Source: Campanula takesimana (Eukaryota > Streptophyta > Magnoliopsida > Asterales > Campanulaceae). Taken from it: a DNA stretch of 64,000 nt. Below, in pieces: positions 22,375 through 32,982 of the stretch; within the stretch, counting starts at the first letter, position 1, and each line of letters opens with the position of its first letter. The stretch lies in NCBI GenBank assembly GCA_026119855.1, contig JAOWBW010000145.1, forward strand, positions 248,001-312,000, given 5' to 3'. Both the position numbers and the translations under genes were made by a program. The notes beneath the pieces were generated by a model. The model worked only from the letters and a program-made list of their open reading frames with translations, was not told where the DNA came from and searched no databases.

Positions 22375-23634
22375 AAATTTCTTTTTCTAAGAAAAAGTAA
22401 CTAGTAGTAGTTTGAAGACTCATTTGAGTATCTTTTATTTACTTTGAATTCATTTTAATTGTGCAACTATTCCATTTATTAATAAAAGTGATTTTCTCTT
22501 ATATGATTCCTAAAAGTTTTGTGATTTCATTTATGTTCTGTAGTGTTAAAAGTGTGCGTTAACCAAGAACAAGAAAGTATAGTCTGTTGAAACGACTAAT
22601 GAATGAATGTATGGTCTAGTGAAATGACCAAATGAAAGTGATAAGGGTTTATTGAAACGGCCTATGAAAGTAAATATGGTCTAATGAAATGACTAACGAA
22701 AAGTGAAAATGGTCTAGTGAAATGACTGTGATATGTGATTAAGTCAAGTGAAACGACTTACCAAGGAAGTAATGGTCTATTGAAATGACCGAAGTGAATA
22801 GTTATGGTTTAATGAAACCCAAAGAGTTCAGTAAAGTCGACTAATGAAACTAAGTGATGGTCTATTGAATGACCTATGGGACATGTTAAGGTCTAAAGAG
22901 GCGACTAAGGAGTATAGTAAGTTGACTAATGAAAGTAGTATTGGTTCATTGAAACGACCATAGGTCTAGTGTTTGACCTTATTTGTATGATTAGTCTAAT
23001 GAGACGACTTATATGTGTAAATAATGAGTATTGTTAGCATGTGAGCTAACCTAGAGCAAGAAAGTATGGTTCGAGTGAAAAGACCATGAGTATTAATTGG
23101 TTTAGTGGGATAGCTAAGTGTGAACAATAGTGGTCAAGTGAAGCAACCAACGAAAGTGAAAATGGTCTATTGGAATGACCGGTGAAAATAGTAAGGGTTT
23201 AGTGGATCGACCTGCGATTAGTAATTAATTCTAGAGAAACGACTACTAAAGTAAGAATGGCCAAATAAACTGACCATGGAAGAAGAGATAATGGTCTATG
23301 GAGGTGACCAATGAGATAGCAATGGTCTAATGAATCGATCAATAAGACTAGTGAAATTGACTAATGGAAAGGAAGTCGGTCTATTGAAATGACCAGTGGT
23401 CTAGTATACGACCTATGATTCGAATGATACTATGTAGAGATGATCTACATGTATAACATGAAAGATGATAAGCATTGATGGTATGAGAGTGCGTGAAAAA
23501 CGTCTCATATTCATGATAGCACGGAAAGTATCATATTATTCAGCGAATATCCGTAAAGCCAAAATGGCTGAGTTCTTGATGTTAAATCAAGGAAATAACT
23601 ATGTCTAAAGGGAGTTCCGGAGGATGGAACCAAG
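22375..23634 (+). other. Non-coding interval of element G holding the hairpin array
   Basis: This 1.26-kb stretch between the AT-hook frame and pol has no long frame. Most of it is the hairpin array listed separately. The rest (22375-22580 and 23421-23634) is A/T-rich and unremarkable. A normal chromovirus would encode the capsid, zinc knuckles and N-terminal protease here. Confidence 0.6.
22581..23420 (+). repeat. Array of about 25 short inverted repeats (17-bp hairpins), element G
   Basis: The commonest unit is GGTCTAGTGAAATGACC: arms GGTC/GACC around a nine-base TA(G/A/T)TGAAAT-type loop, spaced about 25-45 bp apart. Some units have AGTC/GACT arms (22581-22597, 22993-23009), and one has TAAGTC/GACTTA (22740-22760), so both arms changed together. 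Several others differ by changes that leave G-T pairs on the plus strand (GGTC/GACT at 22679, 22711 and 22890; GGTT/GACC at 22943). Another palindrome, GTTAGC/GCTAAC, is near 23032-23049. A few units are imperfect, for example GGTC/AACC near 23133. The repeats may be protein-binding palindromes or RNA hairpins; see findings. Confidence 0.75.
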
Positions 23635-26600
23635 ATGAAAAAACAAAAAAAGGGGGTCGAATTGGAGATTGGTGAATTCGATGTAATCTTGGGAATGGAC
23701 TGGTTAGATGCATACCATGCCCATGTGGATTGTTTTAAGAAGGAAGTTTACTTCAGATTATCGTCTGGAGAAGAGTTTAGGTTCCAAGGCACGAAGCCTA
23801 GGACTAGATTAGATTTTATTTCGGTGATGAAAGCTTGCAAATTGTCAAGGAAGGGCTGTGATGGATTTTTGGCCTACATTAGTGAGAATGACCAAAAAAG
23901 AAGTTAGTATTGAATCTTTGTCTGTAATTAGAAATTTTGAGGATGTATTTCCAGAAAATTTTCCGGGTATACCTTCGGAGAGAGAGAGGTGGAGTTCTCT
24001 ATGGATTTAGTACCAGAAACCGCACCAATATCAAAGGCGCCGTACAGGATGGCTCTGACAGAATTGAAAGAATTAAAAGAACAACAACAAGAGTTATTGG
24101 ACAGGGGTTTTATAAGACCAAGTGTATCACCATGGGGTGCACCGGTGTTGTTTATGAAGAAGAAGGATGGATCGATGAGAATGTGTATCGATTATCGAGA
24201 ATTGAATCGTGTGACGGTAAGGAATCAGTACCCGTTACCAAGAATAAACAATTTGTTTGACCAACTCCGAGGAGCGTGTTACTTTTCGAAAATAGATTTG
24301 AGGTTTGGTTATCATCAGTTAAGGGTGAGAAAGTAAGTTATTGCGAAGACGGCCTTTAGGACAAGGTATGGTCACTATGAGTTTTTTGTGATGCCATTCG
24401 GATTGAATAATGCGCCTGCTGCATTTATGGAACTGATGAATAGGATATTCCAAGAATTCCTGGACAAGAGTGTCATAGTGTTCATTGATGACATCTTAGT
24501 ATATTCAAATACTAAGGAAGAACATGAAGAGCATTTGAGGTTAGTGCTCCAAGTTTTAAGAGAACAACAATTATATGCCAAGTTCAAGAAGTGTGAATTT
24601 TGGTTGGATAAAGTAGCGTTCTTGGGACATGTGGTATCAAAGGATGGAGTAGCAGTTGACCCAACAAAAATAGAAGCTACTGTGAATTGGGAAAGACCCA
24701 CTACTGTTAGTGAAATAAGGAGTTTCTTGGGATTGGCTGGTTATTAGAGATTCGTTGAAGGTTTCTCTAAGTTATCTGTACCGTTAACAAGGCTAACCCA
24801 AAAGGGGGCAAAAATTCGTTTGGTCAGAGGAGCGCGAGAAGAATTTCCAAGAGTTTAAGCGATGATTGGTGTCTTCACCAGTTCTTATGTCACCTTCTGG
24901 ATCAGACGGGTTTGTGATATATAGTGACGCGTCGATTAAAGGATTAGGCTGTGTGTTAATGTAGAATAACAAGGTTATAGCCTACACATCGAGAAAATTG
25001 AAATCCCATGAAAAGAACTATCCGACTCATGATTTGGAATTAGTTGCGGTAGTTTTTGCATTGAAGATTTGGAGGCATTACCTATATGGGATACGTGCCA
25101 GATTTACATGGATCATAAGAGTCTTAAGTATATCTTCACTTAAAAGGAGCTTAATATGAGGAAAAGGAGATGGCTCGAATTATTAAAGGACTATGATTGT
25201 GAAGTCTTATACCATCCTGGGAAAGCCAATAAGGTGGCGGACGCGCTAAGTAGGAAGAATCATGGAACCCTAGCGACGTTAAAGCCTAAGGAGGTAAGTG
25301 CGTGGAATTGCATTGAAGTGTTAGGCATGAAAGTACGAGTTCAAGGGTATATGGCACATTTGAGTGTACAGCCTACACTTTTGGACAGGATCAAAATAGC
25401 ACAAGAAATTGATGAGGAAGTGAGCAAGATACGTGCAAATATAGCAGAAGGTAAAGGGGGAAAGACTTTCGTGTAGGAGAAGATGGGATTGTGAGGTACC
25501 AATCAAGGATTTGGGTGCCAATCAATGAAGATATAGAAAGAGAGATTTTGAATGGAGCCCATTGTTCGAGGTTTTTCTGTACATCCAGGAAGTACGAAGA
25601 TGTATAGAGATTTGAGGGAATCATATTGGTGGAACCACATAAGGGAGATGTGGCGGAATATGTGTCAAGATGTTTGGTGTGTCAACAAGTGAAAAGTGAG
25701 CATCAAAGACCTGCTGGACTACTACAGTCGTTACCTATTCCCGAATAGAAGTGGGAACATATATCAATGGACCTAGTGGTTGGATTACCAAAGACGTTTA
25801 AAGGGTATATTGCAATTTGGGTCATAGTGGACAGACTCACGAAATCGGCCCATTTTCTGGAAATCAAGGTGACGGATTCGCTAGAAAAGATGGCTAAGTT
25901 GTACATTGATGAAATTGTAAGATTGCATGGGATACCGGTTTCGATAGTGTCAGATCGAGATGCAAGATTCACATCGAAATTTTGGAAAAGTCTGCAACAT
26001 GCTTTGGGGACAGAGTTGACAATGAGTACAACTTTTCACCCACAGACAGATGGGCAGTCAGAGAGAACTATTAAGACATTGGAGGATATGTTAAGAGCCA
26101 CATTATTGGATTGGGAGGGGACTTGGGATGAACATTTGCCATTAGTGGAGTTCGCATATAACAATAGTTTCCATGCTAGTATTGGAATGGCACCGTACGA
26201 AGCATTATATGGACGATAGTGTAGATCACCGACTTGTTGGGACGAAGTAGGTGAAAGGAAGTTGACTGGACCGGAAATTGTCCAAGTGACGGAGAATAAA
26301 GTACAACAGATACGAAATTGGCTTTTGACCGCTCAAAGTAGACAGAAATCCTATGCCGATCGTAGGAGGCGCGATTTAGAATTTAAAAAAAAAAGGGATC
26401 GAGTATTTTTGAAAATCTCACCAATTAAAGGAGTTATGAGATTTGGTATTCGTGGGAAGTTAAGCACAAGATACGTGGGACCATTCGAGATTTTGGAAAG
26501 AGTTGGGACGGTGGCTTATAAATTAGCATTACCACCTGTGCTAGCGGGAGTGCACAATGTGTTCCATGTGTCAATGTTAAGAAAGTACATTTCTGACCCA

Positions 26601-26812
26601 AGTCATGTGATCGAGTATAAGCAACTTACAGTTCGCGCTGATCTGAGCTATGATGAAAAGCCTATAAAGATTGTTGATCGTAAAGATCAGATTTTGAGGA
26701 AAATAGTGATTCCCTACGTGAAAGTGCAATGGAGCAACCATACGGAAAGAGAAGCTACGTGGGAGCTCGAAAGCGAGATACGAGAGACGTATCCCGACTT
26801 ATTTTCAGAATG
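23635..26812 (+). pseudogene. Decayed pol of element G (protease, RT, RNase H, integrase, chromodomain-type end)
   Basis: The order is typical of Ty3/gypsy. The protease end (FDVILGMDWLDAYH) is near 23671. Reverse transcriptase spans 23989-24747 with YRELNRVTVRNQYPLP and the catalytic FIDDILVYS. RNase H covers about 24900-25260 (IYSDASIKGLGCVLM, YHPGKANKVADALSRK). The integrase zinc region and core run to 26219, with IVSDRDARFTS and HPQTDGQSERTIK. The C-terminal part with VFHVSMLRKYISDPSHV and an EATWELESEIRETYP end is in 26262-26812. Lesions include stops at 24334-24336, 24745-24747 and 26217-26219 and a frameshift near 24810. A tract GGACCAAACCCTTTTAAGGA precedes the 3' LTR. It cannot make an active polyprotein. 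Confidence 0.9.
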
Positions 26813-26858
26813 ACGTACGTTTGGTTTGGAGGACCAAACCCTTTTAAGGAGGTAAGAA

Positions 26859-27560
26859 TGTAATATCCGGAATTTAGGGGAGTATTATTTATTTTTTTTT
26901 GGAAAAACTATCCTAATTTGACTCAATAATTAAGAGTTGTGTGAGATTGAAAACTTTGGGCCCAAGTTATTTAAACCCATTGGGATTAAGGAAACCTTTT
27001 TTAATTAGGAAACAAAAACCCTAAACATATATACTCTCATAATTCCCTAGCCTCTCCAAAATTCTCACAAACGAAAACATAATCACACGAGAAAGAGAGA
27101 GAGAGAGGGTGCGGCACAGAGAGAGAGGCCGAAAGAAAGAAGAAGGAAGAGAAGAAGAAGAGGAGAAGAGGAATCGGACTAAGGTAAATCCAATCCTCCG
27201 TGTTAATTCTCTCCGTTTAATTTTGACCTAGTAGTTAAAGAGGAACTAAAAACCCTAACCCTAAAAGATGAACTAGGGTTTATGAATTGGGGATTTTAAA
27301 GTGAAGGACTTTAGAGAACGAGAAGGATGTTATCAAGGTGAAACTAAAGATTTTGGTGACGAGAGATTTGTATGGACGGTGGTTACTAGCCGTTAAAGTT
27401 TTGAAGGACAATTTAGTTACAGTTATATTTTGAATGTTGGTTATGTGAACTAGTCGTTGATGTTTTGAATTGTAGTTAAAGACCGTTGTTTTCACGGATT
27501 TTGGGGACGGATTTCATTATATAAAGGATATTTTATTACTCTGAAATTAGGGGTGTTACA
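26859..27560 (+). mobile_element. 3' LTR of element G, internally deleted
   Basis: It starts TGTAATATCCGGAATTTAG after the purine-rich AAGGAGGTAAGAA and ends GGGGTGTTACA. Its first 440 bases include a TATA-like ACATATATAC (27025-27034) and GA-rich leader sequence. It then jumps at about 27300 to the last 260 bases shared with the 5' copy. At least 600 bases seen in the 5' copy (20470-21096) are missing. Confidence 0.85.
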
Positions 27561-27689
27561 TCATTGACCACAAAATTCAAGTTGTAAGCATAAGGTTGAA
27601 TTTTGAAAAATGGTTGAAATTTTAAGTAGGCTATTCACCCCCCTCTAGCGTCGTTTTCATACCCTTGTCGTGTCTTTGGGACCAACACA
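27561..27689. other. Unassigned sequence after element G
   Basis: It includes the phrase GGCTATTCACCCCCCTCTAG, which resembles internal sequence found near LTR ends of several plant retroelements. No boundary can be set, so no element is claimed. Confidence 0.3.
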
Positions 27690-27935
27690 TGTACACGGAC
27701 ACTTATTGACACTACCACTGACACTTTTGGTAAGTAGTATCAATGTTTGTAAGTGCCATTGTAATGCCTGACACTTTAAACACTAACATTGACACTTATG
27801 AAAAAAAGTGCCAACGATAATATTTATAAGCGCCAGTCCAAATGACTGACACTTTGTAATATTAACATTTACATTAACGATGTTCGCCAGTATTTACAAA
27901 AATGACACTGCTTGTTTTTAAAAACAAGCACCGTC
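27690..27935. mobile_element. CACTA-like subterminal repeat fragment
   Basis: Short motifs of the type TGACACTT and AAGTGCC recur in both orientations about ten times in 245 bp, beginning near CACTACCACTGACACTTTTGG. Such dense short repeats are characteristic of the ends of plant CACTA (En/Spm) transposons. A 20-bp palindrome, GCTTGTTTTTAAAAACAAGC, is at about 27910-27929. The other end and any transposase are not seen. Confidence 0.4.
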
Positions 27936-28422
27936 TTTGAAAAATACGTTTTACGAATCATTAAAGTAAAACAGTTTTTTTTTATATAAGACCTACCTTT
28001 ATTTAATATTTCAATAGTTAGTTTGATTTTCAGCCTTATTAAGTTTGAAATTTTCATTAAGCTCTTTTACTGAAATATCAACTTCAAACTACTCAATTCT
28101 GTAAGTTATGTGCATGACACATGCTTTTTAACTTACTTTTTAATGAATTATGTCAAAAAGACCTTAACTAACTGAAGAGTATTTTCACTTCAAAGTTTAA
28201 TTTGGCGAAAGAAACTTATAATTCGATTGGAAATGTGGTATATCATTTTAGGGTTTAAATTGTAATTAACCCATTAAGCTTTGGGAGGGGTGCAGGGAGG
28301 AGGAAGAGGAGGCCTAATGAGGAAGTAACGTGACGGAGTAGATTAAAGCCCAACGCTGCTTTACGTCCTCCTTCCCATGCGCACACACATACAAAGAAGA
28401 ATTGAGGACGTAAGGGGTTCTT
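27936..28422 (+). promoter_or_regulatory. Upstream region of the aspartic protease gene
   Basis: A/T-rich sequence without repeats or frames, with a GGAGG/GAAGAGG-rich patch near 28285-28310 and a TTACGTCC/GGACGTAA pair (about 28360 and 28406). No transposon signature is visible, so this is probably native promoter sequence. Confidence 0.4.
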
Positions 28423-28426
28423 TACT

Positions 28427-28436
28427 AAATATATAA
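28427..28436 (+). promoter_or_regulatory. TATA box of the aspartic protease gene
   Basis: AAATATATAA lies 340 bp before the start codon. The stretch after it is C/T-rich (CTCTCTCTTTCTC at about 28478-28490), as is common in plant leaders. The transcription start is expected near 28460. Confidence 0.55.
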
Positions 28437-28774
28437 CCCAAATTTGCTGTCATACAAGCCGTGTAAATCTCCACGTCTCTCTCTTTCTCAACTTTTTTGC
28501 TGTTTACGTCCCCAAATCTGTCTCGATTTGGTCTTCTTTTGGGTCTTTTCTTTCTTTGCCTCCTCGAACATTACCCAATCGAGGTGGCTCCCTTTTGTTT
28601 TTCAGGCATTACAAAAATGTATTTTTTTTATTTGAATTTGAATTAAAAAAAATTGATTTGTGGGTTGATACTATTGAGGGTTGGTTTAATTTAACAACAG
28701 AGGAGTTTGTTAATTTATTTGATTGATTAATACCCAGAAAGAAAAATAAAGATTTTGAGGAATAAATTGGTGGG

Positions 28775-30394
28775 ATGGATCTGGAAGGGGTAAAAAGGAG
28801 GAGGTGGGTGGTGTTTGTAGTGGTGATTTTGATCGGGTATTGTTGTGGGTCGTCGGCAAATGTGGTGTTTGAGGTGCAGCACAAGTTTGGTGGTGGGATT
28901 GGACGGTCTTTGAGTGCTTTTAAATCACATGATTCCGACCGTCACCGGAGAATCCTTGCCGCCGCCGACCTCCCTCTGGGTGGCAATGGCCAACCTACTG
29001 ATGTCGCGTTAGTCCTCTATCTCTGTTGTGTGTTTCTTGAACATGGTCGTTATTTTTGTTAATTTATTGACGGGTCGTGCTTTATATACTATCGTTAATT
29101 GATTTTTTTTCATTATTACCTCCATCCCAAAACCAAAATGATCTTTTGTACTTTTTTTTACATTGTTACCGGGAAGGGAGGAACTTTGACCAATAATTTT
29201 AGGTTGAGACAATAATTTTAGGTTGATTTAATTATCCTAATGAAAGTCTTAATCTTGTTATTGATAGTATTGTTGATGGTGTATCAATAACAAGTTTTAA
29301 ATTTTTATTAGTATTATCAAATCAATTTAAAGTTAATGCTCAAAGTTCGTTTGTAGTAATATACAAAAAAGTGTGAAGATCATTTTGGGACGGAGGGAGT
29401 ATATGTCACCATCTGATCTTTGTTTATATTTTTATTAAATTAATTCATTTACTGAGAGGGTCTGGTTTCAGCGTATTGATTGTATATATTTCCTGTTTAA
29501 GGATATCAATGAAGCATTTTCTATCTAAATGTTTTTTTACCCATCGGTTGGTCATGAATGCAGGATAGAAATGGAAATTCTTGTGTTTGTTTATGTTATT
29601 TGTTCTGATTTCCCGAAGTGAGGGGGAAATTTATACAAAATGCATCTTGATACAAAGACGCAGTCTGAGTTTTTGTCTGCCTTTTGTTTTTGTTAACTTA
29701 TACGTAGATTTACTTTCTTTTGGTACAATTTTTTTTTTTTTGGTACAAGTTAACTTATAGATTTGGACCACTGGGTTTGTACTCTTGGTTGTATCAAAGT
29801 TGACTTAATTTTTCTGTTATTGGTACGTTATTTATATTGCATTGCTATTCGTTTTTTAATTCTTGTGTCTATATAGGCTCTATTTCACAAAGATTGGGAT
29901 TGGGACTCCTGCAAAGGAGTATCATGTGCAAGTTGATACAGGAAGTGACACTCTGTGGGTGAATTGTGCTGGATGTGACAAGTGTCCTAAGAAAAGTGAT
30001 CTTGGTGTATGTTCTCTCTTCTTGCTTTGCCTCCGATAGAGTTCTTTCTTTTAAAATTGACTTCCCATTTTGTGGCAATCCCTGTTTGTTTTTTTTTTTT
30101 TTTTTAAAACAAAAACATAATCTCTGTTTTGGTTAATATGAAACAGATAGAACTTGAACTATATGACATGAAGGCCTCTTCAACTAGCAAACCTGTTACT
30201 TGTGATGAAGATTTGTGCACGATGATGTTTGGTGCTCCTTATACGGACTGCAAGGTTGGAATGCCCTGTTCCTATTCGGTTACATATGGGGATGGGAGCT
30301 CATCGTCAGGAAATTTTGTCAGGGACAATATGCAACTTAATCGTGTGTCTGGAAACCTTCAAACCACATCTATGAATGGGAACATAGCATTTGG
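28775..30394 (+). CDS. Pepsin-like aspartic protease, N-terminal three exons (partial gene)
   Basis: Exons are 28775-29007, 29877-30006 and 30147-30394, joined by GT-AG introns (donors GTTAGT, GTATGT and GTGAGT). Exon 1 starts MDLEGVKRRRWVVF and has a hydrophobic signal segment (about residues 11-28) and a propeptide. Exon 2 has LYFTKIGIGTPAKEY and the first catalytic motif VDTGSDTLWVNC, then Cys-rich AGCDKCPKKSDLG. Exon 3 has ELYDMKASSTSKPVTC and the flap region with SVTYGDGSSSSGNFVRD. This is the plant A1 aspartic protease-like family (secreted or membrane-anchored). About 200 of the usual 450-500 residues are present; the second catalytic Asp and the C-terminus are missing. Exon 3 ends in a good donor, yet no next exon follows in the 33.6 kb to the window end. 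The gene is either broken by insertions or has a very large transposon-filled intron. No internal stop was seen. The MITE at 29119-29399 lies in intron 1. Confidence 0.85.
29119..29399. mobile_element. Stowaway-type MITE in intron 1 of the protease gene
   Basis: About 281 bp. The left end CCTCCATCCCAAAA and right end TTTTGGGACGGAGGGAG are inverted repeats, flanked by TA (29117-29118 and 29400-29401). The inverted similarity continues inward (ATGATCTT and AAGATCAT). The interior shares TATTGTTGATGGTGTATCAA with the MITE at 31165-31422. It has no coding capacity. Confidence 0.85.
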
Positions 30395-30639
30395 GTGAGT
30401 TTATGGTTCTAGTATCTTTAAATATGTGCTTTTCACAAAAAAAAAAACAAAAAGAAAAAAGAAAGAAAGAAAGTAAAGTAAAGAACAAAGGCAAGTGAAT
30501 GAAAAGAGAAATCATATGTGCTTGACATTAATATGATTCATTTACCTCTTCTGTTCTGCCCTATTAGAATTTGATCCTCATTCCCTTATTGGGTTTGAAT
30601 TGGTAATCATGCCGGCGTATTAATGGTCCACGTATGCAC
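30395..30639 (+). other. Start of intron 3 of the protease gene
   Basis: A/T-rich sequence with a GAAA/GTAAA simple stretch (about 30437-30490). No exon-like frame continuing the protease was found. Confidence 0.4.
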
Positions 30640-30788
30640 GTGAGGGGGCGTGTTGAAGTCCCATGTATCCCGCATTAATTTAGAGAATAAAATTGATCAA
30701 CAATATAAATTGGCTAACCTCACCCCTTAACAAGGCCTTTTAAGGGGATGAGGCCCAATTCTAATATACCTCTCTTTTCCTGGTTAAC
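30640..30788. mobile_element. Short LTR-like fragment
   Basis: A purine tract GTGAGGGGGCG is followed by TGTTGAAGTCCCATG and, about 135 bp later, GGTTAACA. This is the layout of a polypurine tract plus a very short LTR, as seen in small (TRIM-like) plant elements and some copia ends. The partner LTR and target duplication are not seen. Confidence 0.4.
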
Positions 30789-30856
30789 AAAATCACACAA
30801 AATCATTTTCATTGTTTAAGCATGGTAAATATAGTATTCACAAAGTGAGAGAGAAA

Positions 30857-30893
30857 GGGGGGGGGGGGGGGAGAGAGAGAGAGAGAGAGAGAG
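30857..30893. repeat. Poly-G tract followed by a GA microsatellite
   Basis: About 13 G followed by about 11 GA units in an otherwise A/T-rich stretch. Confidence 0.9.
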
Positions 30894-30979
30894 GGGTATC
30901 CTACCAAAGGAGTCAGCTATAGTTCAAATCGAAACTACACAATTAACCTTTTGGGTGTCCCTCCCATTACAAACTACAC

Positions 30980-31165
30980 ACTTCCGAAAAATGGAAAATT
31001 ATAATACTACTTTATTAATGGGACCCCCATCCCCACTCCCAACAACTATCCACTCACTATTCCCTACCCCACTTTCTCTCTCCTATCCCATTTTCATACT
31101 CACAATACTTACTCCTCTAACAATTTTTCTTAATTCTCGTGCCCTAGCCAAAGTGTGTATTTCAA
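30980..31165. mobile_element. Degraded Stowaway-type MITE remnant
   Basis: C/T-rich sequence (TCCCTACCCCACTTTCTCTC, TAATTCTCGTGCCC) resembles the reverse complement of the interior of the MITE at 63668-63937. It ends near GGGACGG (about 31169). The left end is not clear. Confidence 0.4.
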
Positions 31166-31422
31166 TTGGGACGGGGGTTCGTCCTGAAATGATGTTCTCA
31201 CTTTTTTTGTCGTTACTACGAATGAACTTTGAACAGTAAGTTTATGTTTATTTAATCATTCTAATGAAATCTAAAACTTTGTGTTTGATAGTATTGTTGA
31301 TGGTGTATCAATAACAAGTTTTAGATTTTTATTTGTATAATTAAATTAATCTTAAATTCTAGCTCAAAGTTTAATCGTCATAACAACAAAAAAAGTGGAA
31401 ACATCTTATGGGACGGAGGGAG
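31166..31422. mobile_element. Stowaway-type MITE, same family as the intron 1 copy
   Basis: The right end is TGGGACGGAGGGAG followed by TA. The interior matches 29240-29350, including ATAGTATTGTTGATGGTGTA and ACAAGTTTTA. The left end is eroded (CGTCCTGAAATGATG). Confidence 0.7.
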
Positions 31423-31423
31423 T

Positions 31424-31451
31424 ATATATATAAATGTGTATATACATATAC

Positions 31452-31485
<34 letters not shown>

Positions 31486-31515
31486 ATATATACATATACA
31501 TATATATATGTATAC

Positions 31516-31560
<45 letters not shown>

Positions 31561-31562
31561 TA
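31424..31562. repeat. TA-rich microsatellite
   Basis: Runs of TA with regular CATATACATA interruptions, directly beside the MITE end. Tyr/Ile-rich frames in it are artefacts. Confidence 0.95.
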
Positions 31563-31599
31563 ACTCAAGGATCAAACAGACACTCAGTTTGAAAACATT

Positions 31600-32982
31600 T
31601 ACCATTAATGAAAACAACTCCTTTCTTTGAAAACATGTGGCTACAGAAGACTGTTTTCAAAACACAACATTTCACAAAACACTTTATTTCACTTTACTTT
31701 ACTTAATTTAGGGATTAAGCACGCGCTGTACCCAGGGCTCGGGTTTCTACTGACCGCACCCAAAATCGGTATACCATGATAACCTACGCTACTTCATCAA
31801 GCAACGCAAAGGGGTCCACATGTTCATATCAGAACTATGGATAACTATAACGGGGGTCCACTTATCCATTTCGGGATTATGAATAACTATAAGTTACTTT
31901 ATTTATTACAAAACTTTACTTTAAAGAGCTTTACAAAACAAAGCTTAACTTTTCAAAACTTTACTTGATCACTTTTTAAAGAGTGTAAATTTCACTTTAT
32001 ACACCAAAATCACAATACAAATCATACACATGACGACCCAATTGAACAACAATATAATCAATAGGGTGGATAACAAAGAATAGTAACATTCGCGGAATGG
32101 AATAGTTATTTAAAATACTACCTAGCCACATTGGTAGATTACTTTAACAAAATAAGAGATTGGGAACCCTAACAAAGGATTGAAACCAAATATAAGAGCG
32201 TAATCCCTTACTTTAGCCTTGCGTTTATTTATCTTGATTACTCCGCTTGAACAATCTACAATCATGCAAAAGTCCAATCTTAGACACAAGTAAACACTAT
32301 TTTACTTCCGTCCCCAAAGTACTTTACTTTCTCTTATTATTAACCTATGAGTCATTCTCTTTAACTCCTTTTTTAGGTTAATATCCATTCTAGGGTTTAT
32401 ACTTACCCATTAAATATATACCAAAAATACTCTTTTTGGTTTACTAAAATACCCCTCAAGTTTCATCAAATCACTTCTAGTTCATCATCCTTAAATATTA
32501 TTCTTGGTTCAATTTCAAAACCCAAGTCATGAACTTAACCCTAGTTCATCATCCTTAAAATTAGGGTTTCAATCATTAATCTCTAATGGTCATAGATTAA
32601 TAGAAAGGTGGAGAAGATAGGGTTTATGAGTTCAAGATTACCTTCGATAAACATGATCGCCTTCCCTCTTTCTCTTCTCTTCTCTGACTTCTCTTTCTCT
32701 CTCTCGGGCGCCCTATGCGCCGCTGCTCTCTCTCTCTGCCTCCCGTTCTTTTCTTTTTTTTTTCTTTTGTGATAATAATAATGCTAGGGTAATTGAGAGA
32801 ATATATATATTAGGGTTTTAATTCCCTTAACTAAAAAGGATTCCAATCTCCTATTGGGTTTTTTTTTTTTTTCTAAAGCCCAAAGTAAACCCAACTCTTA
32901 TTCCTTAATTAATTGAGTCCAAAATTTTAATTAAAGTAGATTCACAAAATAAAATAATTGGGCCACAAGGCTGGGTATTACA
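31600..32982 (-). mobile_element. Element I: probable solo LTR or LTR fragment
   Basis: On the minus strand the sequence starts TGTAATACCCAGCC and continues with a TATA-like ATATATATAT (32801-32810) and a GA-rich leader (about 32690-32760) that includes GGGCGCCCGAGAGAG. This layout resembles the start of the element G 3' LTR but the sequence differs. The left boundary is not clear and no internal region adjoins it, so a solo LTR is the simplest reading. Its family is probably Ty3/gypsy. Confidence 0.5.

Larger units (their letters stand above)
20470..27560 (+). mobile_element. Element G: old chromovirus with an unusual 5' coding region
   Basis: G consists of the remaining part of its 5' LTR (20470-21356), a mutated primer site, a broken coiled-coil/AT-hook frame (21735-22374), a hairpin array (22581-23420), a decayed pol with chromodomain-type end (23635-26812), a polypurine tract and a 3' LTR (26859-27560). 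The two LTRs share their last 260 bases and end in GGGGTGTTACA. Element A is inserted in the 5' LTR. Several stops and shifts in pol, and LTR differences including a large deletion, show that G is older than E, C or D. A normal Gag with zinc knuckles is not visible. Confidence 0.82.

Noticed and set aside
31371..31630. Tyr/Ile-rich frames on both strands
   Set aside because: They are translations of a TA microsatellite.
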